A stretch of 28,902 bases of DNA, taken from NCBI GenBank assembly GCA_046049545.1, contig JBJORF010000052.1, positions 1 through 28,902 of the forward strand, read 5' to 3'. The notes beneath the pieces are model-generated. The model saw nothing but the letters and a program-made list of their open reading frames with translations, was not told the DNA's origin and searched no databases. This document shows positions 1-6,840 of this stretch, piece after piece. The translations under genes were made by a program, and so were the position numbers. Within the stretch, counting starts at the first letter, position 1. Each line of letters starts with the position of its first letter. The DNA is from Romeriopsis sp046049545 (GTDB taxonomy: Bacteria > Cyanobacteriota > Cyanobacteriia > Leptolyngbyales > Leptolyngbyaceae).

Positions 1-561
1 GCGGGAACGGGAAAAGCGACGGCAGCAGCAGCGATCGCCCAAGCCGCAGGTTTGCCATTGGCCGTGATTGATTTAGACCAAACCGTTGATTTGCCGATCC
101 TGGTTGCTGCCTTAGTTGGCCCCAATGCACCGCCAGTTTTGCTAATTCGTCATGCCGATCGGTGGTTGGGACGGCAGTGCGAAGTGGATTTTGCGGAATT
201 CGTGCAGGCCCGATCGACATCGGGGCAGCTCACGATTTTTTCCAGCCGCCGCGCGATCGCGTTGCCGGAATTCTGGCGATCGCGCATCACCCACAAGCTC
301 AACTTCAAATGCCCCAATCCCACCGAACGCGAAGCAATCTGGCGCAAGGTGTTTCCACCGCCGATTGAACTCGATGCGGACATTGACTGGTCAGTTTTGG
401 CGCGGCGATCGCTGACGGGTGGCGAAATTGTTCAAGTGGCGCGATCGGCGGCAATGTTGGCTTTAGCGGCCCAAGATTCGACCAGTTCCCAACTTGTAAT
501 TACCCAACTTGTAATTACCCACAGCCATTTGCAGCAGGCCCTCGATCGGTGGGCGCAATAG
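1..561 (+). CDS. AAA-family ATPase, C-terminal part, degenerate Walker B (5' partial)
   Basis: The frame is open from base 1, so the gene begins left of the window and the in-frame TTG at 52 is not its start. The first residues give a P-loop (A-G-T-G-K-A-T) in which the usual Thr/Ser after Lys is Ala. Further on, LLIRHADRW sits where AAA proteins have LLxxDEADxL, so the Walker B Asp-Glu is Arg-His. The sensor-1 strand reads LTIFSSRR and lacks the usual Asn. The lid region (NPTEREAIWRKVFP, then LTGGEIVQVARSAAMLAL) is typical of AAA proteins related to Cdc48/FtsH-like ATPases. I infer a domain that may bind ATP but probably hydrolyses it poorly; a second, intact AAA domain may lie upstream. Near the C-terminus five residues (QLVIT) are duplicated by a 15-bp tandem repeat. 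The cellular role is unknown. Confidence 0.7.
   Translation, partial: AGTGKATAAAAIAQAAGLPLAVIDLDQTVDLPILVAALVGPNAPPVLLIRHADRWLGRQCEVDFAEFVQARSTSGQLTIFSSRRAIALPEFWRSRITHKLNFKCPNPTEREAIWRKVFPPPIELDADIDWSVLARRSLTGGEIVQVARSAAMLALAAQDSTSSQLVITQLVITHSHLQQALDRWAQ
489..518. repeat. 15-bp perfect tandem duplication inside the AAA gene
   Basis: Two adjacent identical copies of CCAACTTGTAATTAC (489-503 and 504-518) keep the reading frame and duplicate the residues QLVIT. It looks like a recent slippage event near the 3' end of the gene. Confidence 0.9.
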
Positions 562-563
562 AA

Positions 564-783
564 TCGGGCTTCGGCTGTCGCTCAGCCCACTTGGGGATGC
601 ATTGTAGTTGAGTCGGGCTTCGGCTGTCGCTCAGCCCTCGGTTGAAAATGGGTTGAGCTTCAGTTGGACTTTCGTCGATCGACCAGTGGGTTGAGCAACC
701 GCCGAAACCCACGCCGCTAATCCAACCGATCGCCCAGTGGGTTGAGCGACAGCCGAAACCCACGCCGCTAATCCAACCGATCG
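564..783. repeat. Four-copy hairpin repeat cluster in two orientations
   Basis: Two 25-bp identical copies lie at 564-588 and 613-637. Two 50-bp copies (48 of 50 identical) lie at 683-732 and 734-783. The core of the second pair is the reverse complement of the first, with two changes at symmetric positions: GGGCT/AGCCC arms become GGGTT/AACCC arms, so pairing is kept. In the right-hand copies the stem is 7 bp (GTGGGTT with AACCCAC at 686-692/706-712 and 737-743/757-763) around a 13-nt loop. A partial copy (GGGTTGAGC) lies near 650. The cluster fills the space between two genes facing each other and could act as a bidirectional terminator or be a small dispersed element. Confidence 0.8.
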
Positions 784-1151
784 ACGCGACCCAACAATGG
801 CACATCGATCGATTTGCGTTGCCAGAGCAAAATCACCAGCCAGAGGTTCATCACAAAGTAACCTGAGGTAATCAAGCTACTGGTCAGCAGCAATGGCAGG
901 TGCAGCCCATCAATCTGCTGCGCTCCGACATCAAATAACATGTAGCTGGCAAACCAAGTCAGCGCGAGCTTCACCGCGACCCGACTGGCATTGCGTTCGG
1001 CTTTGGTGCTGTCGTCGTGATTCAAGGTCCACAGTGCCGGAATGATGCCAAATACGGGCATGAAGTACAGCATCAATTTCAAACTGCTGCTCGGCGATTC
1101 TGCTGGCGGTGCAGTCGCTAATAAATGGTCAATGCGATCGCGATCGTCCAT
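768..1151 (-). CDS. Small three-helix membrane protein, function unknown
   Basis: The 127-residue protein has a short charged N-terminus, then hydrophobic stretches at about residues 25-43 (LMLYFMPVFGIIPALWTL), 62-77 and 88-110, with a polar charged segment near 44-58 (NHDDSTKAERNAS). It is therefore probably an integral membrane protein with three helices. I do not recognise a named family and see no catalytic motif. The stop codon (768-770) lies inside the last copy of the hairpin repeat, so the repeat supplies the final residues, and the native C-terminus could have been different. It is the last gene before the repeat cluster and stands 38 bp downstream of the VapC gene on the same strand, so it may be read from the same transcript. 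The ATG at 1151 has only a weak AGG upstream. Confidence 0.6.
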   Translation of the reverse strand: MDDRDRIDHLLATAPPAESPSSSLKLMLYFMPVFGIIPALWTLNHDDSTKAERNASRVAVKLALTWFASYMLFDVGAQQIDGLHLPLLLTSSLITSGYFVMNLWLVILLWQRKSIDVPLLGRVDRLD

Positions 1152-1189
1152 GGTGCTAACCTGGGGTGTGTGGGCTGGATGGGATGCAA

Positions 1190-1603
1190 TTATTTCCTAT
1201 TGGTCGTTAGTACTTGGAAACCTGCCTGAGTGAAGTGTTGGTCAAATGTTAAGGCTTGCGAGACCCGATAATGCTCCATGACGACAAATGAAAAGCAGTC
1301 AACTAAGCCCCAACTTTGATCAAGATAACGTTGATAGCGTTCAAAGGCGATTGCGAACCACTCAGGTGTGAGGTGGACTATGTTTGTGCGTTCATCCGCC
1401 AAGATGCAGTTGATGAGGGTGATCGCGGTCGACTTATGGCTGCGGGATAGGGCATTCCCCAACTCGAGTAGGATGACATCCGTTGTGATGAAGGATGCGT
1501 TGTCATATTGCTCAGATAGTTTTACGGCTTGTTCATGGTACTGATCGCGCTCATTCAGTAGGGCAATAAAGTAACCCGTATCAAGGAAGATTTGCACTGT
1601 CAT
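1190..1603 (-). CDS. PIN-domain toxin ribonuclease, VapC type
   Basis: This is a PIN-domain protein, expected to be a metal-dependent RNase and the toxin of a type II TA pair. From the ATG at 1603 (137 residues) the acidic active-site set is visible: Asp8 in FLDTGYFIALL, Glu47 in LLELGNAL, Asp102 in LVDCFSF and Asp121 in TFDQHF, in the usual PIN order. An in-frame ATG 12 bp upstream (1615) exists, but 1603 has a GGAG 6 nt before it. The gene overlaps the 3' end of its antitoxin by 23 bp, the usual sign of translational coupling. VapC toxins commonly cut tRNA or rRNA; the target here cannot be told from sequence. Confidence 0.85.
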   Translation of the reverse strand: MTVQIFLDTGYFIALLNERDQYHEQAVKLSEQYDNASFITTDVILLELGNALSRSHKSTAITLINCILADERTNIVHLTPEWFAIAFERYQRYLDQSWGLVDCFSFVVMEHYRVSQALTFDQHFTQAGFQVLTTNRK

Positions 1604-1811
1604 GCTGTGCTCCATTCAAATAGGCATCGACGTTCTCCGCAAAGTCGGCTGGCCCAGATATTGTCAGTTTGCGTAGCTTTGCCAGTAAGCCAGAGGCTGG
1701 TTGTTGAGCGGTCAGTGGTTTTTGCAGGTTTTCGATGAACTGGGAAACTTGCTGCAACTCATCATCGTTCAACCGATCGATCTGTGTCTGAATTAACTCA
1801 CGAGTTGTCAT
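1581..1811 (-). CDS. Antitoxin partner of the PIN toxin (VapB-like)
   Basis: The 76-residue product begins with TTRELIQTQIDRLNDDELQQVSQFIENL, a helical segment typical of small cyanobacterial antitoxins found directly upstream of PIN toxins. The C-terminal half (ISGPADFAENVDAYLNG) would be the toxin-neutralising tail. I do not see a clear AbrB or ribbon-helix-helix signature, so the DNA-binding class is uncertain. An AAGGG lies 7 nt before the ATG. It should bind and inactivate the overlapping toxin and probably represses its own promoter; both roles are inferred from gene order. Confidence 0.75.
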   Translation of the reverse strand: MTTRELIQTQIDRLNDDELQQVSQFIENLQKPLTAQQPASGLLAKLRKLTISGPADFAENVDAYLNGAQHDSANLP

Positions 1812-1922
1812 ATCGCTGCCCTTGGAATGATGATGCTTTCAGTCTACCAAAGGCCAATTGCATTGACGCTGATGCTGATCGGTTCGTTAGTATACTGAGG
1901 CCACCTACTCGTTCCGTGTGAC

Positions 1923-2167
1923 ATGTCTCTCCAAGCTAGAGAACCCAGATCCAGGCCACTTGGTGTAACAATTATTGCTTTGTCATTATTGGCTTCCGGC
2001 TCATGGGCTGTGTGGACTTTCGGCCACCTACTGTTTGATCTCGTTAATCGACTCAGTCTCTAGGGGAAGGTCTAATCCAACTTGGAGTTGAAGTTACTGT
2101 CTCGGGCATTGTGATTGCGTTCCTTTGGTACTTGAATCGGGTTGATTCTCAACTGTGGCGCAGGTAG
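1923..2167 (+). pseudogene. Frameshifted small membrane-protein gene
   Basis: An ATG at 1923 opens 46 codons (ending at a TAG, 2061-2063) that include a hydrophobic helix (GVTIIALSLLASGSWAVW). A different frame then continues without a stop until TAG at 2165-2167 and encodes GLIQLGVEVTVSGIVIAFLWYLNR, a second helix, followed by a basic tail. The two halves together look like an 80-residue two-helix membrane protein split by a frameshift near 2050-2066. No strong ribosome-binding site is visible. A sequencing error would give the same picture. The family is not recognised. Confidence 0.45.
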
Positions 2168-2274
2168 TCCTGTCGTTGTGCTCAAGTGCCAAGCCATCTA
2201 TGCCAAACGCGATCGCGCCCCTGACATGCCAAAATGAAGTCAACTGATCGCCTACAGCAGTTACAGGCAATCCT

Positions 2275-2637
2275 ATGCAAATCACGCTCAATATTCCCGA
2301 AGAAGTTGTCACCCAGCTTGGAGCCTTAGAGCAAGCCCTGCCTCAAGCTCTACAGATCGTTCTGCAGGAGCTAGTCGCGCGTCCACAGGAGGGCTTTAAT
2401 GGCTTTGCTGAAGTCTTGGAGTTTCTCGCTAATCTCCCCACGCCCGCAGAAATCCTGGCACTCCGACCTTCTCCGGCTTTGCAAACTCAGATTGATCAAC
2501 TCTCTACAAAATACCAAAATCAATCTCTCGCTCCCGAAGAAGCCCAACTCTGGAAACAATATGAGTATCTTGAACAGGTCATTCGTATCGCTAAAGCCAA
2601 AGCCTATCTAAAGCTCCAAACTCCAACTGCGGCATGA
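2275..2637 (+). CDS. Small conserved cyanobacterial protein, usually paired with an HNH endonuclease
   Basis: The 120-residue product has an N-terminal MQITLNIPEEVVTQLG strand-helix start like that of small cyanobacterial antitoxin-like proteins, and a C-terminal half (RPSPALQTQIDQLSTKYQ, then EEAQLWKQYEYLEQVIRIAKAKAYLKL) that I recognise as a recurring cyanobacterial family. Such genes often sit immediately upstream of, and overlap, a small HNH endonuclease gene. Here the stop overlaps a following ATG (ATGA), and that partner is broken after about 20 codons. A TA-like or regulatory role is inference only. The start is the only ATG that gives the full family-like N-terminus. Confidence 0.65.
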   Translation: MQITLNIPEEVVTQLGALEQALPQALQIVLQELVARPQEGFNGFAEVLEFLANLPTPAEILALRPSPALQTQIDQLSTKYQNQSLAPEEAQLWKQYEYLEQVIRIAKAKAYLKLQTPTAA

Positions 2638-2723
2638 GCAAAACCTACATCCCGGCTGCACTCCGTCGCCAAGTTGCCGATTTGGTTGTCATCCGGACTT
2701 TTGAAGGAAGTGACTTACAATAG
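2634..2723 (+). pseudogene. Truncated HNH-endonuclease gene start
   Basis: The ATG at 2634 overlaps the preceding stop (ATGA) and opens 29 codons. Residues 1-20 (MSKTYIPAALRRQVADLVVI) match the conserved beginning of small cyanobacterial HNH endonucleases (MSKTYI-x-A-LRR-x-V). After that the similarity stops: no zinc-binding Cys pairs or HNH core follow before the TAG at 2721. I read it as a remnant left by a deletion, which orphans the gene at 2275-2637. The short length makes the assignment tentative. Confidence 0.5.
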
Positions 2724-2769
2724 TCAAGCCGAGAATTAAACGGTAATTGTCCTCCAGCCGTCCTGATCC

Positions 2770-3975
2770 ATGACCCAGCCATCCCCGTCCAAACCCGCAA
2801 AAATCTGTATCCTCGGTGGCGGCTTCGGTGGCCTCTACAGTGCCCTGCGCCTCACTCAGATGAATTGGGAACATCCCCCCGAAATCACCCTCGTCGATCA
2901 GCGCGATCGCTTCGTGTTTGCGCCGCTGCTCTACGAATTGCTCACGGGGGAACTCGAAAGCTGGGAAATCGCCCCGGAATACCGCACACTCTTGGCTAAC
3001 ACGGGCATCCGGTTTGAACAGCAAACCGTTCAGGGCATCGACATCAATGCTAAAAGTGTCACCCTCGGTAATGGTCAAATTCTGAACTACGATCGGCTGG
3101 TTCTCGCCATGGGCGGCGAAACTCCGATCGACATGGTGCCCGGTGCTGCTGACCATGCCATGCCCTTTCGCAATGTCGCCGATGCCCAGCGGGTCGCGGA
3201 ACGGTTGCGGCAATTAGAGACTTCGGATGCGGAAAAAATCCGGGTGGCGATCGTTGGCGGTGGCTACAGCGGTGTCGAACTGGCTTGCAAACTGGCGGAG
3301 CGACTGGGCGATCGGGGCAGGCTCCGGATTATCGAACGCAGCAATCAGATCTTGGCCAACTCCCCGGCCTTCAACCGCGAGACGGCGGAAAAAGCCCTGA
3401 GCGAACGATCGGTGTGGCGCGACTTGGAAACCAATGTGACGGAGATTGCGGCGGACAGCATGACGCTGAGCTACCAGAATGAGACCAATACCATCCCCGT
3501 TGATCTGGTGCTCTGGACAGTGGGCAACCGGGTGGTGCCGATTATTCGCGATTTGGCGATTCCCCATAACGATCGGGGCCAGGTGATCGTTAGCAACGCG
3601 ATGCAGGTTGAAGGTCATCCCGAAATCTTTGCCCTCGGGGACTTAGCCGAATGTCATGATGCTTCGGGTCAGCTCGTTCCGGCCACCGCGCAGGTTGCCT
3701 TCCAGCAGTCTGACTATGCGGGTTGGAATGTCTGGGCAAGTTTGAGCGATCGGCCATTGCTGCCCTTCCGCTATCAGGCGTTGGGGGAAATGATCACGCT
3801 GGGCCAGGAAAATGCCACGCTTTCGGGGTTGGGCCTGAACTTGCAGGGATTGCCCGCCCATGTGGCGCGGCGGATGATTTATCTGATGCGGATGCCGACG
3901 CTGGAACATCAGGTCAAAGTCGGCGTGAGCTGGATGACCAAGCCGCTGGTGAAATTCCTGCAACAAGTGAGCTAG
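2770..3975 (+). CDS. ndbB: Type II NAD(P)H:quinone oxidoreductase, NdbB-like
   Basis: This FAD-dependent, non-proton-pumping NAD(P)H dehydrogenase of 401 residues has a first dinucleotide fold GGGFGG (about 16-21) for FAD, a second VAIVGGGYSGVEL (about 159-171) for NAD(P)H, and the C-terminal FAD contact FALGDLAE (near 288-295). Length and sequence (PEITLVDQRDRF-x-FAP, AEKIR-x-AIVGGGYSGVEL, VDLVLWTVG, ALGEM) resemble the NdbB branch. In Synechocystis that enzyme is known to reduce demethylphylloquinone before the last methylation in phylloquinone (vitamin K1) synthesis. The protein is shorter than NdbA/NdbC types and has no obvious transmembrane helix, so peripheral membrane binding is likely. 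The HAD gene starts 5 bp after its stop, so the two are probably co-transcribed. The subfamily needs a tree; membership of NDH-2 is safe. Confidence 0.8.
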   Translation: MTQPSPSKPAKICILGGGFGGLYSALRLTQMNWEHPPEITLVDQRDRFVFAPLLYELLTGELESWEIAPEYRTLLANTGIRFEQQTVQGIDINAKSVTLGNGQILNYDRLVLAMGGETPIDMVPGAADHAMPFRNVADAQRVAERLRQLETSDAEKIRVAIVGGGYSGVELACKLAERLGDRGRLRIIERSNQILANSPAFNRETAEKALSERSVWRDLETNVTEIAADSMTLSYQNETNTIPVDLVLWTVGNRVVPIIRDLAIPHNDRGQVIVSNAMQVEGHPEIFALGDLAECHDASGQLVPATAQVAFQQSDYAGWNVWASLSDRPLLPFRYQALGEMITLGQENATLSGLGLNLQGLPAHVARRMIYLMRMPTLEHQVKVGVSWMTKPLVKFLQQVS

Positions 3976-3980
3976 CGCCC

Positions 3981-4646
3981 ATGACTGAACCCACATCGAT
4001 GATTGAACCCCGGCCCAAGGTGATTTTCTTTGATGCGGTGGGGACGCTGTTCGGGGTGAAGGGCAGCGTTGGGCAGATTTATGGCGCGATCGCGGCGGAG
4101 TTTGGGGTGGAGGTTGCGCCGCAGAGTTTGGACTGGGCCTTTGGGCAGGCGTTTAAGGCGGCGGGCAATCCGGCGTTTCCGGGGGTTGACCCAGCGGAAT
4201 TGGCGGCGCGGGAATACAGTTGGTGGCGTGAGGTGGCGATCGTCACCTTCGATCGGGCTGAAGTCTTGCCGCAGTTTGCGGATTTTGATGCGTTTTTTGC
4301 GACGCTGTTTGAGTATTTTGCGACGGCTGCCCCTTGGGAATTGTACAGTGACACCGTGACGACCCTAGAAACGCTGCGATCGGCCCAGATTCCCCTTGGC
4401 ATTTTGTCGAATTTTGATTCGCGCCTGCATCGCGTGCTGCCCGCTTTGGGGTTGAGTGACTATTTTGAGTCGGTGACGATTTCCACTGAAGTTGGGGCGG
4501 CGAAACCGGATGCGGCAATTTTTCAAGCGGCACTGGCAAAGCATGGTTGTGCGGCGGTGGCGGCTTGGCATATTGGCGACAGTTTAGACGAAGATTACCG
4601 CGCGGCGATGGCGGCAGGACTCAAAGCGATCTGGTTACAGCGATGA
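3981..4646 (+). CDS. HAD-superfamily hydrolase, REG-2/HDHD3-like
   Basis: The 221-residue protein, started at the ATG at 3981, carries all four HAD motifs. Motif I is FFDAVGTLF with nucleophile Asp18; the second Asp of the usual DxDGT is Val, as in the REG-2/HDHD3 branch. Motif II is ILSNFDSR (near 140), motif III the Lys of AAKPD (near 173) and motif IV IGDSLDEDY (near 198). The sequence between motifs I and II is a helical cap of the C1 type. HAD enzymes of this shape are usually phosphatases, but loss of the general acid/base Asp makes the substrate and even the reaction uncertain. It begins 5 bp after ndbB, implying one transcript and perhaps a linked quinone or nucleotide role. The frame is open upstream to 3723, but that stretch lies inside ndbB. 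Confidence 0.8.
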   Translation: MTEPTSMIEPRPKVIFFDAVGTLFGVKGSVGQIYGAIAAEFGVEVAPQSLDWAFGQAFKAAGNPAFPGVDPAELAAREYSWWREVAIVTFDRAEVLPQFADFDAFFATLFEYFATAAPWELYSDTVTTLETLRSAQIPLGILSNFDSRLHRVLPALGLSDYFESVTISTEVGAAKPDAAIFQAALAKHGCAAVAAWHIGDSLDEDYRAAMAAGLKAIWLQR

Positions 4647-5302
4647 TTGAATTTCTACAGGAATCACCTAAAGGCGTAGAAAATGGGAAAATCCGTGGGA
4701 AGATGCCAGCCCAATCGGCATTGTCTTAATCGTGAATTCACATTCGATCGTGGCATATGCCCGTTTTTTCTCGAAATTCACGATCGTCTGGGCCAATTTA
4801 TTTTTTGTCCACTGAACGGAATATTGTTCGGGAACCCAAGCTGTCTGTAAATCCACGATCCGCATTCTCCGCAAATCGCCGGAACAGTCCCGAATCGGTC
4901 GCTGATCACTCAGTGCCGTACCGGAATTTGAGTTTCGATCGGGACTCATTAAGGATTGTATCGGGCTAATCCTTCCGCATAAACCCTTAGGTTGAGCTGA
5001 CTTTATTAATCTCCAATAATCTTCCTCGACTGCCGCTTGTCACTGTTTGTTCACAATTGCCATACTCGGGACATCAAGCGAACACACCACAACTGCTGAA
5101 CTGAGCTTGGGTTTTGTCTCAAGTGTTTGTATCGGGGCTAGCGATGGTGTTGCATCTCAAGGATGATTTGTCATTCTGTTGTTCGTAATGCTGCATTTCT
5201 ACCATTTTGTGAATTGACACTGATTGGCTCGGCTGAGCTACTGATTGTCTTGGACTGGCTACGATTGCTTCTCTTGTAAACCCTTCACCCGTGTAAGTTC
5301 TC
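4647..5302. other. Long leader region before the PEP-CTERM gene
   Basis: These 656 bp hold no convincing gene. A 93-codon minus-strand frame (4668-4949) lacks a ribosome-binding site and family resemblance. A perfect 10-bp inverted repeat (4729-4738 and 4775-4784) follows the HAD gene. The AT-rich right part contains a TTGACA at 5214-5219, a possible -35 box for the gene at 5303, without a good -10 at normal spacing. The region could hold a long 5' UTR. Confidence 0.5.
4729..4784 (+). terminator. Perfect 10-bp inverted repeat downstream of the HAD gene
   Basis: ATCGTGAATT (4729-4738) and AATTCACGAT (4775-4784) are exact reverse complements separated by 36 nt. It stands 83 bp after the HAD stop. 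The loop is long and no T-run follows directly, so it could be a weak terminator, an operator or an RNA fold. Confidence 0.35.
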
Positions 5303-6169
5303 ATGTCTCTCAACATTTGTAAAATTGCTCAAATCTCCGTTGCCGCTGCTGCTGTCGCTGGTGTCGCGATCGCCGCTACACCCAACCAAGCTAACGCATT
5401 CACCTTGAACGGCTGGGACTACACAAAAGCGGGTTTTGGTAATGGTACTGGTGGTTCGGTATTCGACTATAAAGGGATGGCGGTTAAAGAAAGCGGTGAT
5501 GCGATTACGATCGCGATTAACAGTGGCATGGATTTGAACGGTCAAACCTGGAATGGGGGTTCTGGCACTCGGATCATCAACCATGGTGACTTGTTCTTCA
5601 ACTTCACTGGTAAGAGCTTCAAGGAAGCGAGCGATGCCGGTGAACTGATGGCGGTCAACTTTGCCCGTCTGGGTTCGGAAAGTGGCGCAACTTCCACGGG
5701 GGTTTACGCCAATGTGAAAGCGAAAAATACAACGATCCATAATTACGGTTGGCATAATACCAATGCTTGGAAGAACGCAGTGCGAGGCAATAACTCCTAT
5801 GGCGACTTGACTTCTGACGATCGCTACTTCGCAGGGCAACAAACAGGAAACAATGCGATTCTGAACGCGATCGGCACTGGGACTAAGGTTGGCGACATCA
5901 CCATGATGACCCAAGCGGAACTGACAAGCGCTGGTCTCAACTTCGGTAACTTTGGTATCAATGGTACGAAGACCCTGGGTTTCACGTTCAAGAAAACACC
6001 TGGCTTCAAGCTCGGCAACTTCGTCTCCAACCTGTTCATGGAATGCGGCAACGACGGTGTGGCCATCCGCTCCAGCTTGACCAAGAAAGTGCCGGAGCCG
6101 ATGTTCCTGACGGGGATTGCTGTGGTCGGTGGTCTGGGCCTGATGCGTCGTCGTCGCCGCGCGGCTTAA
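5303..6169 (+). CDS. PEP-CTERM exosortase-dependent surface protein
   Basis: The 288-residue protein starts with a Sec signal peptide (basic NICKIAQ, then hydrophobic VAAAAVAGVAIAA, cleavage likely near QANA-F at about residue 33). It ends with a classic sorting tail: VPEP, a hydrophobic stretch (MFLTGIAVVGGLGLM) and RRRRR. Proteins with this tail are cut by a (cyano)exosortase and placed at the outer surface or in extracellular matrix. The mature part is polar and rich in Gly, Asn and Thr, with no enzyme motif; the segment LTSDDRYF followed by TGTKVGDI resembles XDD-type exosortase-dependent proteins, a tentative placement. It is monocistronic with a long upstream region. The exosortase itself is not in the window. 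Confidence 0.9.
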   Translation: MSLNICKIAQISVAAAAVAGVAIAATPNQANAFTLNGWDYTKAGFGNGTGGSVFDYKGMAVKESGDAITIAINSGMDLNGQTWNGGSGTRIINHGDLFFNFTGKSFKEASDAGELMAVNFARLGSESGATSTGVYANVKAKNTTIHNYGWHNTNAWKNAVRGNNSYGDLTSDDRYFAGQQTGNNAILNAIGTGTKVGDITMMTQAELTSAGLNFGNFGINGTKTLGFTFKKTPGFKLGNFVSNLFMECGNDGVAIRSSLTKKVPEPMFLTGIAVVGGLGLMRRRRRAA

Positions 6170-6210
6170 TTGCCCCTAGGTTTCCTGTCTTAATCTAGGA
6201 CTGTTAGCCC

Positions 6211-6825
6211 TCAAGGATTCACCGATCGCTGTCGCCATTCCCCGGATTCCAGGGAGTAGCGGCAGCGACTTTGTGGATAGGGCGCATCGGGTTGGCCTTT
6301 GAGTTCGAGGTGATCGACTTGCATGGGCGCTAAATACAATAGCGAGAAATCCTCAAGCGGTTGATTCGGGTCGAGATTCAATGGTTCAAACGCCTCCGGT
6401 GCGCCTAAATCCGCAGCGGGCGCAGGCCAAGCGAATTGAGCGCGGGCGGAATCGGATAGGTTATGCCAAGTGATGCGGCGACTTTTTTGGTCAGCGGAAT
6501 TGGGATTCAACCCATCAACGATCGTGCAATCACCCGTAATGCGAAACTGTTCCCGCGTTTTGGGAAAATACCAGCATAGTTCGCCCCAGGGATTAGCTTG
6601 AAGCTGATTGATTTTCGCACTGCGCCGATCGGTGATGAATTTGATTTCGGCGGCGCGATCGCCCTCGCCAAATCCCCGAAACACGATCGTCCGATTACTC
6701 GGTCGGCCCTCATGATTCACCGTCGCTAATTGTGCATAGCGGCTGTAGACGAGTGATCGGTTGCGATGCAGGGCGCGAGCTAGGGCCGATCGCCAGGGCG
6801 GCAGAGAATCGGGTCGATCGTTCAC
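6211..6825 (-). CDS. Pyridoxamine 5'-phosphate oxidase-like FMN-binding protein (Alr4036 type)
   Basis: The 204-residue protein contains the split-barrel flavin fold: WRSALARALHRNRSL, then YAQLATVNHEGRPSNRTIVFRGF (FMN-contact strand pair), then KFITDRRSAKINQLQANPWGELCWYFPKTREQFRI, as in the cyanobacterial/plant Alr4036-like group of PNPOx-related proteins. The family binds FMN; its substrate is not established, and I do not call it PdxH because the C-terminal PLP-binding signature of true PdxH is not evident. The start is GTG at 6825, preceded by AGGAGA at an 8-nt spacing, which fixes it. It begins 15 bp after the ParA stop on the same strand, so the two are probably one operon. It ends facing the PEP-CTERM gene. 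Confidence 0.8.
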   Translation of the reverse strand: MNDRPDSLPPWRSALARALHRNRSLVYSRYAQLATVNHEGRPSNRTIVFRGFGEGDRAAEIKFITDRRSAKINQLQANPWGELCWYFPKTREQFRITGDCTIVDGLNPNSADQKSRRITWHNLSDSARAQFAWPAPAADLGAPEAFEPLNLDPNQPLEDFSLLYLAPMQVDHLELKGQPDAPYPQSRCRYSLESGEWRQRSVNP

Positions 6826-6840
6826 GGCAGCGTCTCCTGC

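Noticed and set aside
3723..3980. N-terminal extension of the HAD frame
   Set aside because: It lies inside ndbB and has no HAD character; the ATG at 3981 gives the expected family start.
4668..4949. 93-codon minus-strand frame
   Set aside because: No ribosome-binding site, no recognisable family and it contains the 10-bp inverted repeat; kept as non-coding with low certainty.
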